Assembly: GCF_900142125.1 (NCBI RefSeq)
Contig: NZ_FQZT01000001.1
Location: forward strand, 496,001-560,000
Direction of reading: 5' to 3'
Source: Malonomonas rubra DSM 5091
Lineage (GTDB): Bacteria > Desulfobacterota > Desulfuromonadia > Desulfuromonadales > Geopsychrobacteraceae
DNA length: 64,000 nt
This document shows, piece after piece, positions 54,263-64,000 of the stretch. The position numbers and the translations under genes are program-made. Positions within the stretch are counted from its first letter, which is position 1. Each line of letters starts with the position of its first letter. Under the pieces are notes generated by a model. That model was not told the DNA's origin. It did not search any database and worked only from the letters and a program-made list of their open reading frames with translations.

Positions 54263-55615
54263 CTACTGGCGACCTTCGTAAAGTACCTTCCAGCGCCCCT
54301 GGTCCTTAATCATATACAATCGCTTTCGCATTTCACCGTTGTAATTATTGGAGCGATAGCCTTGCCGAAAGTTGGCCACTACCATCGGTTTGGCATCAGC
54401 CACTTTCGGATAGCCGAGCAGAGAAATATCGCTCAAATCAATTTTCTGAAAGGTTTTCCCGGCAAAAACCTGTCTTTTATAGCGTTGCCAACTATCGATG
54501 TCATGATGACCAGTCCAGAAGGAATCGGAATACATGGACAGGTAGTTCTCGATATCCGTCTCCTCCCAGCTCTGCCGCCAACGCTCAAGGGTCGCCTGGA
54601 TTTCGATATTGAGATCAAGCCACTCGCGGCTGTCACACCACTGCACCTCTTCGCTGATAATCACTGGCGTCCGGCCGATTTCGACATATTGCTCGATGCG
54701 GGTGAACTCTTCGTTGGTCAACACCACACAGCCTTCACTGTCGAGGGGCGGCCGGCTGTAAAGGGATTTGTCGGTGCCGTGCAACCAGATGCCGTTGCCG
54801 GTCTTGCGCAGGCGTCGGTCAAACTCGTTCGGATAATTGACCGGAAAAGCTCCGCTCCCATAAAGCGGCGGCAACTTTTCATCCGGCAGGTAGCTGGTGA
54901 CAAAATAGACCCCGTTCGGTGTTCGCAGGTCGCCTTCGTGATACTTGTCACCACTCTTTTTCCCCAGCACAATGTAGAAATCATCCACCAGTTCCGGCGG
55001 CAGCCCGGGACCTATGTTGCGATAGATATAAAGACGGTTCCGGCTTTTATCGACAACCAGCGCATATTCGGTCTGATTGCTTAAGGTCAAAAGAGCCGAT
55101 GGAACCTCAACCCCCTGGACAAGGGAAAGATAGCCTTTCAAGCGGGCACGAGCTTCACGGCGCAATTGTTCAATACGTGCTTCCTTATCGCTGCCGATGT
55201 CCTGTAACAGCGAACTTGCGCCGATCGACCCAACCTGATCGAAGCGGGCCAGCAGCAGGTCACCCAGAACCAGGTGAGCAAGCTGAAACTTCGGAGCATT
55301 TTCGGTCAACTGTTGTAACTCGCTGATCGCCGTTTCCAGCCGACCGGTCTGGAAATACAGCAGCGCTTTCAACAATCTGGCCTCAAAATCATCCTGGTTG
55401 CGCTGCAAGCGACTCTCGAGGCGCTGCAGCAGAGCTCCTTGCTGTGCATCTAGTGAATCGATCCAGCGTTGCTGCTCATCGACGACGCTGACGACAGGAA
55501 GCTCAACAGACTCATCCGGCGGCAGGGACTTGTCCGACCAAAGCGCACCAACCTTCACCCCGGTAAAACCGAGTAAGATAAGAATCAGAAGCGTGATGGA
55601 AAACCGCTTGATCAT
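54263..55615 (-). CDS. L,D-transpeptidase (YkuD/YafK type) with Csd6-like C-terminal domain
   Basis: A 450-residue envelope enzyme. N-terminal helix (about 5-25), TPR-like helices (about 50-165), then the YkuD domain (about 182-322) with His279 in WLHGTDKS and catalytic Cys296 in SEGCVVL, and an NTF2-like domain (about 340-450). YkuD enzymes form 3-3 cross-links or attach or trim peptides on murein; H. pylori Csd6, a related carboxypeptidase, also carries an NTF2-like C-terminus. Which activity applies is open. Its start overlaps the pseudokinase stop (TAATG). Confidence 0.9.
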   Translation of the reverse strand: MIKRFSITLLILILLGFTGVKVGALWSDKSLPPDESVELPVVSVVDEQQRWIDSLDAQQGALLQRLESRLQRNQDDFEARLLKALLYFQTGRLETAISELQQLTENAPKFQLAHLVLGDLLLARFDQVGSIGASSLLQDIGSDKEARIEQLRREARARLKGYLSLVQGVEVPSALLTLSNQTEYALVVDKSRNRLYIYRNIGPGLPPELVDDFYIVLGKKSGDKYHEGDLRTPNGVYFVTSYLPDEKLPPLYGSGAFPVNYPNEFDRRLRKTGNGIWLHGTDKSLYSRPPLDSEGCVVLTNEEFTRIEQYVEIGRTPVIISEEVQWCDSREWLDLNIEIQATLERWRQSWEETDIENYLSMYSDSFWTGHHDIDSWQRYKRQVFAGKTFQKIDLSDISLLGYPKVADAKPMVVANFRQGYRSNNYNGEMRKRLYMIKDQGRWKVLYEGRQ

Positions 55616-57732
55616 TAACGCGCTCTCCCCAGAGATCGTTCACGGACAATCAACCAGCTGTCTTCAGTCTGTACCAGGTCAAAACGCTTACGTGTCCGAT
55701 CCTGATAACGATCGCTGCGATACTCCTGGGTCACTTCAATCTGCTGTTGATCGCCGCTCTCACGGAGCAGAGAAAAATCGCTCAGGGTCACTTCAATCGT
55801 CTTCGGTCGAGTCAGGCGCGTCTGCCGTTGCAGCTCCCACTCCTCCAGGCCGATACCGGAAGAGGGTAAAAATTGGTCGGAGTAAAAAGCCAGATAGGAG
55901 GAAACATCCTGATTCGACCAGGCCAGCGCCCAACGCTGAAGAAACTCCTCAGCAGACTCTCGCGATACGGCCACAACCTCTTCTGCGGCAACATCAATCG
56001 ATTCGACAACAACGGTTTCAGCCTGTTCAACTACCGGTTCCGGTTCTTCTTCTGGAACCTCGGTAACAGCAGAAGATTGTTCATCAACCACCGGTGCCGG
56101 TGGCACAACCTCGGGCTTAACAGCTGCGACAATTTGAGATTCTTCTGCCGGCTCTCCCTTTTCCGTCGTTGTTGCAGTTGCATTGAATGTCATCAGCTGA
56201 TCACCACCGAACAGCTGCAGGCTGACGACCTGCTCGCCTTTTTCCAACTGCAGTGCACGACCATAGGAATCGCGTGCCATTTCGGAATAAACCGTTCCCA
56301 GGTTGCGGTAAACAGTGGCATACGCCTGGTCCGTCGCCATCGCCCGCTCCAACAATTCGCGAGCCTGCTCCAGGTTTCCACTCGAAGCAGCGATCGCAGC
56401 CAGATTGTTATAAGGCTGCGGAGCCATGGGATAGTCCTGCGCGAGAGCGACAAAGGTCTGCTCTGCAGTGGTGGTATCGCCAACGGCAAGCTGTAGGCTA
56501 CCCTGCTGTAAACCATCCAGCAACGCCTGTTGCTCGGCACCATCTACTTGTGCCTGTTTATTCTGCGGAGAGAAGAGCAGCAGATAGATCGCAACTCCAA
56601 CTGCAATACCAAGAGCAACGAGCAGGACAAATCGGCTGAGACCGCCAGTTTTCTGCGTCTGATATGAATTCATATTTTGCGACTTCCGATAACTTTGTTG
56701 GCCGATAGCTGACATCCGTGCGCTGCTGGCCCGTTTATTGTCAGGCGTCAAATCTGCGCTTTGCTGCAATGCCTCGGCCCTTTGCTGCAGGCGCTGTTCT
56801 ATCCGGGCGGCCATATCCGACTGTTCGGAGACCGCTTCAATCACTGTCTGCTCGATCTCCTCCTGCGGCGCCAGCAAATCTTTGTCCTCTGCTGGTTGCT
56901 CGACCGATTCATTCTCGGTCGCAGGCTGCGGGCAAGAAAGAAGATCGATTTCCGGCAGTTGCAGCAATTGATCAATTTCAGCGATCAGTCGATCGGCATT
57001 CCAGCGATCTCCGGGAACCGGCAGCAGCAGGTTATCAAGTAACGGCTGCAGCAAGGCCAACTCTGTCGGCAACGGCTCTGCCTGCTGCTGCAGGTGCAAC
57101 ATGGCAGTCGCAAAGGGCTCGTCACCAACAAACGGCTCACTGCCTGTCAGCAGCCGACAAAGCAGGATTCCCAGGCTATAAAGATCCGCCGCAGGGCTCA
57201 ACGGCTCACCGCGCACCAACTCCGGGCTGCTGTAGCGGGGATCTATCCCCGAGTTGAAATCAAGCTGCAGCAGGCTGGCAAGGGCAAACTGGTCTAAATA
57301 AACACCTTGCTGATCAAGAAGGATGGTTGCCGGTGAGAGCGCACCATGCCAGAGACCCGATTCGTGCGCCGGGCTGAGCGAATTGGCGGTCGCCCGCACC
57401 AGCTCCAGAGACTCGCGAAGCGAAAAACCTTTTTCCAGCCACTCGTTTACAGAGGTGCCTTTTGCCAGCGGATAAACACAGTAACTGTATTCATCATTGC
57501 TGTCAGCTGCCAGCAGGCTGCAGATACCGGGAAATGACTGACCACAGAGACGCTGCGCCTGGGCAATAAAAGCTTGGCGCGACTTTTTATCAACCAGCTG
57601 CTCAACATCGAGCAGCAACAGCTTGGCCGTCTCGACAACCGGGCCGGTCACCTGATAGGTGGTGAAAAGCTGATTTTCTTCGAGCGGCTTGACAATCCGG
57701 TAGTCGCCAACAGTATGGCCGCTAGTCAGCAT
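55615..57732 (-). CDS. Membrane-spanning pseudokinase with TPR and Csd6-like C-terminal domain
   Basis: A 705-residue protein. Residues 10-265 have the Ser/Thr kinase fold but lack catalytic residues: the glycine loop is absent, the HRDLKPxN loop reads HGALSPATIL (129-138) and DFG reads DQF-A (147-150), while SSPE (168-171) and the DLYSLGILL helix remain. A disordered, Gln/Glu-rich linker (270-385), a membrane helix (about 387-406), TPR units (about 425-510), an acidic Pro/Val linker and the NTF2-like domain (about 600-705) follow. The kinase fold is cytoplasmic and the rest periplasmic. It heads the operon. It is most likely a regulatory scaffold, which is inference. Confidence 0.85.
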   Translation of the reverse strand: MLTSGHTVGDYRIVKPLEENQLFTTYQVTGPVVETAKLLLLDVEQLVDKKSRQAFIAQAQRLCGQSFPGICSLLAADSNDEYSYCVYPLAKGTSVNEWLEKGFSLRESLELVRATANSLSPAHESGLWHGALSPATILLDQQGVYLDQFALASLLQLDFNSGIDPRYSSPELVRGEPLSPAADLYSLGILLCRLLTGSEPFVGDEPFATAMLHLQQQAEPLPTELALLQPLLDNLLLPVPGDRWNADRLIAEIDQLLQLPEIDLLSCPQPATENESVEQPAEDKDLLAPQEEIEQTVIEAVSEQSDMAARIEQRLQQRAEALQQSADLTPDNKRASSARMSAIGQQSYRKSQNMNSYQTQKTGGLSRFVLLVALGIAVGVAIYLLLFSPQNKQAQVDGAEQQALLDGLQQGSLQLAVGDTTTAEQTFVALAQDYPMAPQPYNNLAAIAASSGNLEQARELLERAMATDQAYATVYRNLGTVYSEMARDSYGRALQLEKGEQVVSLQLFGGDQLMTFNATATTTEKGEPAEESQIVAAVKPEVVPPAPVVDEQSSAVTEVPEEEPEPVVEQAETVVVESIDVAAEEVVAVSRESAEEFLQRWALAWSNQDVSSYLAFYSDQFLPSSGIGLEEWELQRQTRLTRPKTIEVTLSDFSLLRESGDQQQIEVTQEYRSDRYQDRTRKRFDLVQTEDSWLIVRERSLGRAR

Positions 57733-57801
57733 AGGGGTTCCTCCGCTTTTCGTACACGAATAAAATTAACTGATAATATTACGATTATTCGTTAAAAAAC
57801 A

Positions 57802-58839
57802 CTAGGGGAAAAGCGGCACGATTCCCAGTCCAAGCTGCTCCGTAAAACCACAGATCAGGTTCATATTCTGAATAGCCTGCCCGGCAGCACCTTTCACCAA
57901 GTTATCGATGGCCGAAACCACGACCACCCGCCCGGTACGCTGATCACTGACCAAGCCGACATCACAGAAGTTAGTCCCGCGAACATAAGCGACATTTGGT
58001 AGCTCACCACCTGGCGTGACCCGCACGAAATGCTCGTCGGCGTAAGTCTGCCGGTAGAGGTTGATCAAGTCCTCGCTCGTTTGATCTTTACGCAGTGTCG
58101 CGTACATGGTGGAGAGGATGCCGCGGTTGATCGGCAGCAGATGCGGGGTGAAGTTCACAGCGACATCACATCCAGCCAAGGTCGAAAGAGTCTGCTCGAT
58201 CTCGGGAGTGTGCCGATGGGCAGCAACACCGTAGGCCTTAAACCCTTCATTGACCTCACAGTAAAGACTGCCCTGCTTGGCAGAACGCCCGGCGCCACTC
58301 GTGCCCGACTTACTGTCGATGATCAAGGTTGCCGGGTCGATCAGATCGTTTTTCAGCAAAGGCGCCAGGCCAAGAGCGACACTGGTCGGATAACAGCCAG
58401 GATTCGCCACGAGTCGCGCACCTGCCAGCTCGGAACGGAAAAGCTCCGGCAGGCCATAAACAGCCTCAGCGAGCAACTCCGGGCTACTGTGTTCCTGGTA
58501 CCACTGCTCGTAAACTGCCTGATCCTTCAGCCGGTAATCGGCCGACAGGTCCACAACTTTGCAACCCGCCTCGAGAAATCCGGGAATAACTTCCATCGCC
58601 GACTTATGCGGCAACGCGGTGAACACCAGATCGGACTTGGCTGCAATTGCAGCAATATCGACCGGCTCGCAGATCAGATCGCAGAACCCGGCCAGAGAAG
58701 GGAACACTTGGCTGATCAGCAAACCCTCGTGCTGCCGGGAGGTAACAGAGGATATTTCAATTTCAGGATGACCGACCAGCAGCCGGATCAACTCAACGCC
58801 GGTGTAACCACTGGCACCAACTACAGCAACCCTCAACAT
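57802..58839 (-). CDS. argC: N-acetyl-gamma-glutamyl-phosphate reductase
   Basis: Third step of arginine synthesis. The 345-residue product has the NADP-binding start [18 protein letters not shown], the catalytic Cys in [18 protein letters not shown] and the [12 protein letters not shown] His segment. It is the long, type I form. The gene is flanked by the pseudokinase gene (69 bases) downstream and rpsI's terminator upstream; no other arg gene is in the window. Confidence 0.96.
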   Translation of the reverse strand: MLRVAVVGASGYTGVELIRLLVGHPEIEISSVTSRQHEGLLISQVFPSLAGFCDLICEPVDIAAIAAKSDLVFTALPHKSAMEVIPGFLEAGCKVVDLSADYRLKDQAVYEQWYQEHSSPELLAEAVYGLPELFRSELAGARLVANPGCYPTSVALGLAPLLKNDLIDPATLIIDSKSGTSGAGRSAKQGSLYCEVNEGFKAYGVAAHRHTPEIEQTLSTLAGCDVAVNFTPHLLPINRGILSTMYATLRKDQTSEDLINLYRQTYADEHFVRVTPGGELPNVAYVRGTNFCDVGLVSDQRTGRVVVVSAIDNLVKGAAGQAIQNMNLICGFTEQLGLGIVPLFP

Positions 58840-58926
58840 AGCTGCCTCCTGTCTATGTCAAAAAGGGATTTACAGAAAAAGTGATAGGCATAATAACGCC
58901 AGCAAAGAACATTGTCGACAACAGAT

Positions 58927-58962
58927 AAAAAAAGAGGGAAACCGGTAACGGCTTCCCTCTTT
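58927..58962 (-). terminator. Terminator of rplM-rpsI
   Basis: AAAGAGGGAAACCG / CGGCTTCCCTCTTT hairpin (58931-58962, one mismatch) followed on the minus strand by a T run. Confidence 0.85.
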
Positions 58963-58999
58963 GATCGAACAATGCGACTGTCGAAACAGTCCGTCGCGT

Positions 59000-59392
59000 T
59001 TAACGTTTGGAGAACTGGAAGCTCCGGCGTGCACCGCGGCGACCGTATTTTTTACGTTCCTTGACGCGGCTGTCGCGGGTAATGAAACCAGCTTTTTTCA
59101 AGGTACCGCGCAGCTCAGGGTCGATCTCGAGCAGGGCACGAGTAATGCCGTGCTTGATCGCACCAGCCTGACCGGAAGCACCACCGCCACAAACGTTGAC
59201 GTAAATGTCGTACTTGCCCACGTTGTCGGTCAGCTCGAGCGGTTGGCGAACCACCATCTTCGAGGTTGCGCGACCGAAGTACTCATCGATGCTGCGCTTG
59301 TTGACAACAATCTCACCATTACCCGGCTTCATCCAGACGCGGGCAATCGAGGTTTTCTTTTTACCAGTTGCGTAAAACTTCTGCTCAGCCAT
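59000..59392 (-). CDS. rpsI: 50S-adjacent 30S ribosomal protein S9
   Basis: S9 of the small subunit, whose C-terminal tail reaches the P site. 130 residues; [20 protein letters not shown] and the basic end [14 protein letters not shown] are conserved. Located 11 bases after rplM, the universal pair. Confidence 0.98.
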   Translation of the reverse strand: MAEQKFYATGKKKTSIARVWMKPGNGEIVVNKRSIDEYFGRATSKMVVRQPLELTDNVGKYDIYVNVCGGGASGQAGAIKHGITRALLEIDPELRGTLKKAGFITRDSRVKERKKYGRRGARRSFQFSKR

Positions 59393-59403
59393 CTAGCTAT
59401 CTC

Positions 59404-59832
59404 CTAAATCTTCAGTTCTTTAGGCTGCTGGGCGGCATGAGGATGTTCGCCACCGGCGTAGACCTTGAGTTTCTTAAACATCTTGCGACCCAGGGGATTC
59501 TTGGGCAGCATTCCCTTGACTGCGGACTGCAGAACCATTTCAGGCTTCTTGGCCAGCAGCTTCTCAGCGTTGATCTCACGGATACCGCCTGGGTAGCCAG
59601 TGTGATGGTAGTATTTCTTGTCAGCCAGCTTGTTGCCGGTCAGTTTGACTTTGTCGGCATTCAGCACAACAACGAAATCACCAGTGTCAACACTCGGGGA
59701 GTAAATCGGCTTATGCTTGCCACGCAGAACACGGGCAATCTCAGTTGCAGCACGACCGAGAACTACGTCCTCCAGGTCGACTACATACCATTCTCTGTTA
59801 ATATCTTGCTCTTTAGCGATTTGAGTGCTCAT
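59404..59832 (-). CDS. rplM: 50S ribosomal protein L13
   Basis: L13 is an early assembly protein of the large subunit. 142 residues; [20 protein letters not shown] and [20 protein letters not shown] are the conserved blocks. GGAGAGG precedes the ATG. It is first in rplM-rpsI with its own promoter in the gap after truA. Confidence 0.98.
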   Translation of the reverse strand: MSTQIAKEQDINREWYVVDLEDVVLGRAATEIARVLRGKHKPIYSPSVDTGDFVVVLNADKVKLTGNKLADKKYYHHTGYPGGIREINAEKLLAKKPEMVLQSAVKGMLPKNPLGRKMFKKLKVYAGGEHPHAAQQPKELKI

Positions 59833-59888
59833 CGCGTTCCTCTCCAGATTTTACGTACTTTAGGGGTTGTGGGGCTCACAAAGCGGTA

Positions 59889-59917
59889 AACCTATCCGAA
59901 AGACCTGCTGCTGTCAA
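59889..59917 (-). promoter_or_regulatory. Promoter of rplM-rpsI
   Basis: Minus strand TTGACA (59912-59917) and TAGGTT (59889-59894) are 17 bases apart; a start near 59882 gives a 50-base leader, too short for a large L13 leader structure, and none was seen. Confidence 0.55.
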
Positions 59918-59967
59918 GGGAATTCTGCAGCCTGAATCGCAGAAAATTTCAACACTATTTCAAGCGC

Positions 59968-60702
59968 TTAATACCACACCTCAAGCAGACACAATCCCTG
60001 TGCCGGAGCCGTCAGGGCAGGCTTGATTTGTCGGTCGTTTTTCAACAACTTAGCCACGTCTTCCGGCGGCCGCTTACCGCGCCCGACCTCGACCAGGGTA
60101 CCGACCATCATGCGCACCATGTTCTTCAAAAAACCGGAACCGCTGATATCGATATGCAACAGCCTGCCCTCTTCGATCATCTCAACAGCAAAAACTTCCC
60201 GCTGCGTTGTCTCTGCAGCACAACCACTGGTGCGAAAGGCGGCGAAATCATGGACACCGACAAACGTCTGCGCCGCCAACGTCATCAACTGAAGATCGAG
60301 AGATTGCCGAACCTGCCAACTGGTCCGGCGTTGCAACGGCGAACGTACATCATCGCGCAACAAAGTGTAACGATAACGTTTACCCTTGGCCGAATAGCGG
60401 GCATGAAAATCATCGGCGGCAAACTCTGCCTGGCGAACAGCGATCGCTATGGGCAGGAACCGGTTCAGCCCATCCCGCCAGGCTGACAGCGGCAAGTCTC
60501 GCTGCGTATCGAGATGACAGACCATACCCAGAGCATGTACTCCGGCATCGGTGCGACCGGATGAGTGCACGCGAACAGGACTACCGAGCAGTTGCTGCAA
60601 AGCCGATTCGACCTGCTGCTGCACAGAAACTCCATTCGGTTGCACCTGCCAGCCGACATAGTCGGTGCCATCATATTCTATCGTCAGCTTGATTCTTGCC
60701 AT
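59968..60702 (-). CDS. truA: tRNA pseudouridine(38-40) synthase TruA
   Basis: Modifies U38-U40 in the anticodon arm. 244 residues; MARIKLTIEYDGTDYVGWQV starts the family fold and SSGRTDAGVHALGMVCH contains the catalytic Asp (about 52). The ATG at 60702, 2 bases after the EcfT stop, is chosen; the frame extends 20 codons upstream without similarity. The ecfT-truA-rplM-rpsI order also occurs in Firmicutes. Confidence 0.95.
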   Translation of the reverse strand: MARIKLTIEYDGTDYVGWQVQPNGVSVQQQVESALQQLLGSPVRVHSSGRTDAGVHALGMVCHLDTQRDLPLSAWRDGLNRFLPIAIAVRQAEFAADDFHARYSAKGKRYRYTLLRDDVRSPLQRRTSWQVRQSLDLQLMTLAAQTFVGVHDFAAFRTSGCAAETTQREVFAVEMIEEGRLLHIDISGSGFLKNMVRMMVGTLVEVGRGKRPPEDVAKLLKNDRQIKPALTAPAQGLCLLEVWY

Positions 60703-60703
60703 A

Positions 60704-61465
60704 TTACAGCGTCCAAAGCACAATAAGAAAAATGGCCCCTGCGGCGAACAGCAACCAGTCAAAACGGGTCAGTCGACGATCATGAACCGAGACACCCGGC
60801 TGATTGTTTTCAGTCGCAGTCATCTCGACAGCCAATTGATCGGCCCGGTCGACAAGGCGCAACAACAGCGGCGCAACCAGCCCTGCCCGCGCTTTTATCC
60901 CCGCCAAACCTTTTTCCGCTGGCGCCTCGGGCTGCAAAACGGCAACTTCTTCACGGATCAACGGAAAAAATTGCAGGACCAGAACCAGCATACCACCAGC
61001 TTCACGCACCGGCACGCGCAAACGTTGCAGCGGAGACAGTAAAGAGGTCAACGCCCAGGCCAATCGTTCCGGCCGGGTAGTCCACGCCAGCAGCATGGAA
61101 AATAATACCGCCAGTAACAGTTGACCGTCGATCAGTAAACCTCGCAGCAAACCATCCAGAGACAACCAACTGGTGCCGAACAGGGTACGACCGGGGGTAA
61201 AGAAAAGATGCATCAGCAGCGTGAACAGCAACAACCAGCGCAGCATAGCGACCACACGCAAACCATTCCGCCACCCCCGAGAGCAGCCGCGTGCCGCCAG
61301 TAACCAGAGCAGCAGCAGCGGCAACAGGCGCCAGCCGGAACTGGCTGAAAACAGGCTGACTACCACAACCAACAACAGCAGCAGCTTCAAGCGCGCATCG
61401 AACCGATGCAGCCAGCTGTCGCCGTCGCAGTAAACACCGGGATATGTTTTTTCCGCTGTTGGCAT
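60704..61465 (-). CDS. Energy-coupling factor transporter transmembrane protein EcfT
   Basis: A 253-residue membrane protein with about five helices. LHRFDARLKLLLLLVVVVS at the start and the cytoplasmic helices with ARAGLVAPLLLRLVDRADQL match the EcfT/CbiQ family that links the S-component to the ATPases in vitamin or metal import. No EcfA ATPase or S-component is adjacent. Family is clear; substrate is not. Confidence 0.85.
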   Translation of the reverse strand: MPTAEKTYPGVYCDGDSWLHRFDARLKLLLLLVVVVSLFSASSGWRLLPLLLLWLLAARGCSRGWRNGLRVVAMLRWLLLFTLLMHLFFTPGRTLFGTSWLSLDGLLRGLLIDGQLLLAVLFSMLLAWTTRPERLAWALTSLLSPLQRLRVPVREAGGMLVLVLQFFPLIREEVAVLQPEAPAEKGLAGIKARAGLVAPLLLRLVDRADQLAVEMTATENNQPGVSVHDRRLTRFDWLLFAAGAIFLIVLWTL

Positions 61466-61489
61466 AAGGCACGTTTCAGCAAAACAAAA

Positions 61490-61512
61490 CAGGGGGCGGT
61501 AACCGCCCCCTG
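61490..61512. terminator. Terminator between leuB and ecfT
   Basis: CAGGGGGCGG-TAA-CCGCCCCCTG hairpin, followed on the minus strand by TTTTGTTTTG; ends leuB. Confidence 0.85.
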
Positions 61513-61559
61513 CCTCAGGTAAAAATCGAACGAATTTTCCGCTCGGCCTATTTGACTAT

Positions 61560-62690
<1,131 letters not shown>

Positions 62691-62810
62691 TCAGTTTGCT
62701 CACAACCGATTTTGTTGCGCCGGAACCGCCCCCGACTCAGGCGAACAAGACTATAGGAAGGGGCTGTTTTTTTGTCAAATTTTTTGTTTCGCCGGTATCG
62801 TCGACAATGA

Positions 62811-62838
62811 AAAAAGCCGGACTCAAAAGAGCCCGGCC
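62811..62838 (-). terminator. Terminator of the multiheme cytochrome gene
   Basis: GCCGGACTC (62817-62825) / GAGCCCGGC (62830-62838) hairpin, one mismatch, followed on the minus strand by six T. Confidence 0.85.
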
Positions 62839-62867
62839 GAATTAAATTTTATCTTTGCAAAATCGAA

Positions 62868-64000
62868 TCAGAAGACAACCCTGGTCTGCGCGGCTGCCAT
62901 CTCGACACTTTCAACCGGAGGATACTCCTCACCGGTCCGCTCAGCAGCTTCGTCCAGCGTTGCCTGGGTGAATGAGCGGTACATCAGCCGTGTGCTCACC
63001 TGATACTCACCTTTCGCAGGAAGAGCGATCTGGTAAGTCTCGCTATCCATCCCCTTGGCTGGAATGCGGCGATCATACCCGATCCCCTGAGCCCGCCAGC
63101 TTTTACCGGTCAAGTTGCCATCAGCATCGCGGAACTGAACGCGGAAGAAAACGGCATCAGGATCGACATGGTTTTTCTCATCAACAAGGCCGGAGCTGTA
63201 AACAACTTTGCCAGTCGCATCGGTCACGATGACTTCCAGCCACATGATGCGAATATAGGTTGTTCCGGTCGGGATTTTGTGCCCGGCTCCAACATTGTGA
63301 ACCTCGACCGTCAGGGCGAGGTTACCGTCGCCGGCAACGGTCTCGGCCAACTTCATTTCCGCCGCAGACTTCAGGTACTCACGCGCCATCTCGGCTTGCT
63401 TCTTGTTGCCCATCGCGTCCTGCACATAGGAACTGGCACCAACAAAACCATGGTACGGCATGTTGTCGCGCCACTTGCCGAGCAATGCTGCCCGCCCCGG
63501 AGTCTCCTGCACTCCCGGAGTCGGCGTCATGTGGCAATCCTGACAGGTGATATTCTGCTCGCCATACCAGTTGGTTTTCCAATCCTGCCAGGTATCGATA
63601 ATGTGGGTCCCGTTGGCCGGGTGGATGACCATGTGGCAGGATCCGCAAAAGTCAGCCTTGGTGTGATTTTCGTTGAACTTGACGCCGTGATAGAGCGAAC
63701 GACCATCGCCGCGTGGACCCTTTTTCTCGTTGCCCGGCTCAGAAACGTGTCCCATGTTATACATCTGGTCGAGCCCGGTGACGGTGTGACAGAAATCGCA
63801 GGAGATGCCGCGCTTGGCGGTCTCGTCAAACATGCTGCCGTCAGCAGGAGGCAGCTGTCCGGTACGGGCGGCGATCGGCGCATGGCAGGCACCACAGAGC
63901 AAATCGGTTGCGCCATCGGTTTCATGATGCGCCATCATGAAATCCTGCTGATACCACTTTTCTGTCCAGGCGTGTGCGTGCATCGACTCTTTCCAGTCAT
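62868..64000 (-). CDS. Multiheme c-type cytochrome (5' end beyond right edge)
   Basis: The frame is open to the right edge, so the N-terminus and any signal peptide are missing; 377 residues are visible. Four CXXCH heme sites are present: CGACH, CDFCH, CGSCH and CQDCH, all within the first 150 visible residues, with further His residues for axial ligands. The C-terminal half (about 200-377) has no hemes and looks like a beta-sandwich (LTVEVHNVGAGHKIPTGTTY). Such cytochromes move electrons across the periplasm to outer-membrane or extracellular acceptors. More hemes may lie beyond the edge. No specific family is claimed. Ends at a good terminator. Confidence 0.9.
   Translation of the reverse strand, partial: DWKESMHAHAWTEKWYQQDFMMAHHETDGATDLLCGACHAPIAARTGQLPPADGSMFDETAKRGISCDFCHTVTGLDQMYNMGHVSEPGNEKKGPRGDGRSLYHGVKFNENHTKADFCGSCHMVIHPANGTHIIDTWQDWKTNWYGEQNITCQDCHMTPTPGVQETPGRAALLGKWRDNMPYHGFVGASSYVQDAMGNKKQAEMAREYLKSAAEMKLAETVAGDGNLALTVEVHNVGAGHKIPTGTTYIRIMWLEVIVTDATGKVVYSSGLVDEKNHVDPDAVFFRVQFRDADGNLTGKSWRAQGIGYDRRIPAKGMDSETYQIALPAKGEYQVSTRLMYRSFTQATLDEAAERTGEEYPPVESVEMAAAQTRVVF

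Overview
The window looks like a chromosome segment of a Desulfuromonadales / Geobacterales-type bacterium (Gram-negative, anaerobic, cytochrome-rich). The case rests on a multiheme c-type cytochrome at the right edge, a periplasmic CXXCH sensor in a c-di-GMP enzyme, response regulators with a Cys-rich tail, many TPR lipoproteins, a PEP-CTERM protein with a sigma-54-like promoter, and the gene order pheA-tyrA-aroA / cmk-ispH-rpsA-sppA-ihfB. I place it no finer than order. No tRNA, rRNA, CRISPR array, IS element or prophage was seen. Most genes are on the minus strand.

Left part (1-21 kb): an envelope run lysS-lolC-lolD-bamA (bamA cut by the left edge). Next comes a long minus-strand run: TPR lipoprotein, LolB-like lipoprotein, oppA, oppB, a MshEN-domain protein, oppC, a small NTF2-like protein, mutM, a response regulator and a thioesterase. 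Divergent from it on the plus strand is a four-gene signalling unit (14463-18771): a small membrane protein, a 1072-residue fusion of a sodium/solute symporter, a STAC-like linker, a GAF domain and a PP2C phosphatase, then a STAS anti-anti-sigma factor and an RsbW-type kinase. All parts of a partner switch are present with a transporter as the probable sensor, but no sigma factor is nearby. HAD phosphatase, lgt and an RluD-like synthase follow.

Middle (21-41 kb): a 6S RNA gene with a good promoter, a second structured RNA of unknown function behind it, and a shared terminator facing ihfB. Then ihfB, sppA, rpsA, ispH and cmk. A plus-strand symporter with a 58-residue partner protein sits between cmk and aroA, splitting what is usually one run. 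After pheA come an ADP-ribosylglycohydrolase, an aminotransferase, a TPR protein, a PEP-CTERM beta-propeller, and a LysR/YceI/ring-dioxygenase group with a palindromic operator candidate.

Right part (40-64 kb): murB-yqaE-recJ; a TPR protein behind secF-secD-yajC-tgt-queA; a plus-strand pair coding a heme-sensing HD-GYP phosphodiesterase and a GGDEF cyclase; a minus-strand operon of pseudokinase, L,D-transpeptidase and DUF1566 protein whose three products end in the same C-terminal domain; argC; ecfT-truA and rplM-rpsI; leuB; and the cytochrome. The best candidates for little-described biology are the symporter-PP2C partner switch, the pseudokinase/transpeptidase triad, the RNA behind 6S, and the heme-sensing c-di-GMP pair.
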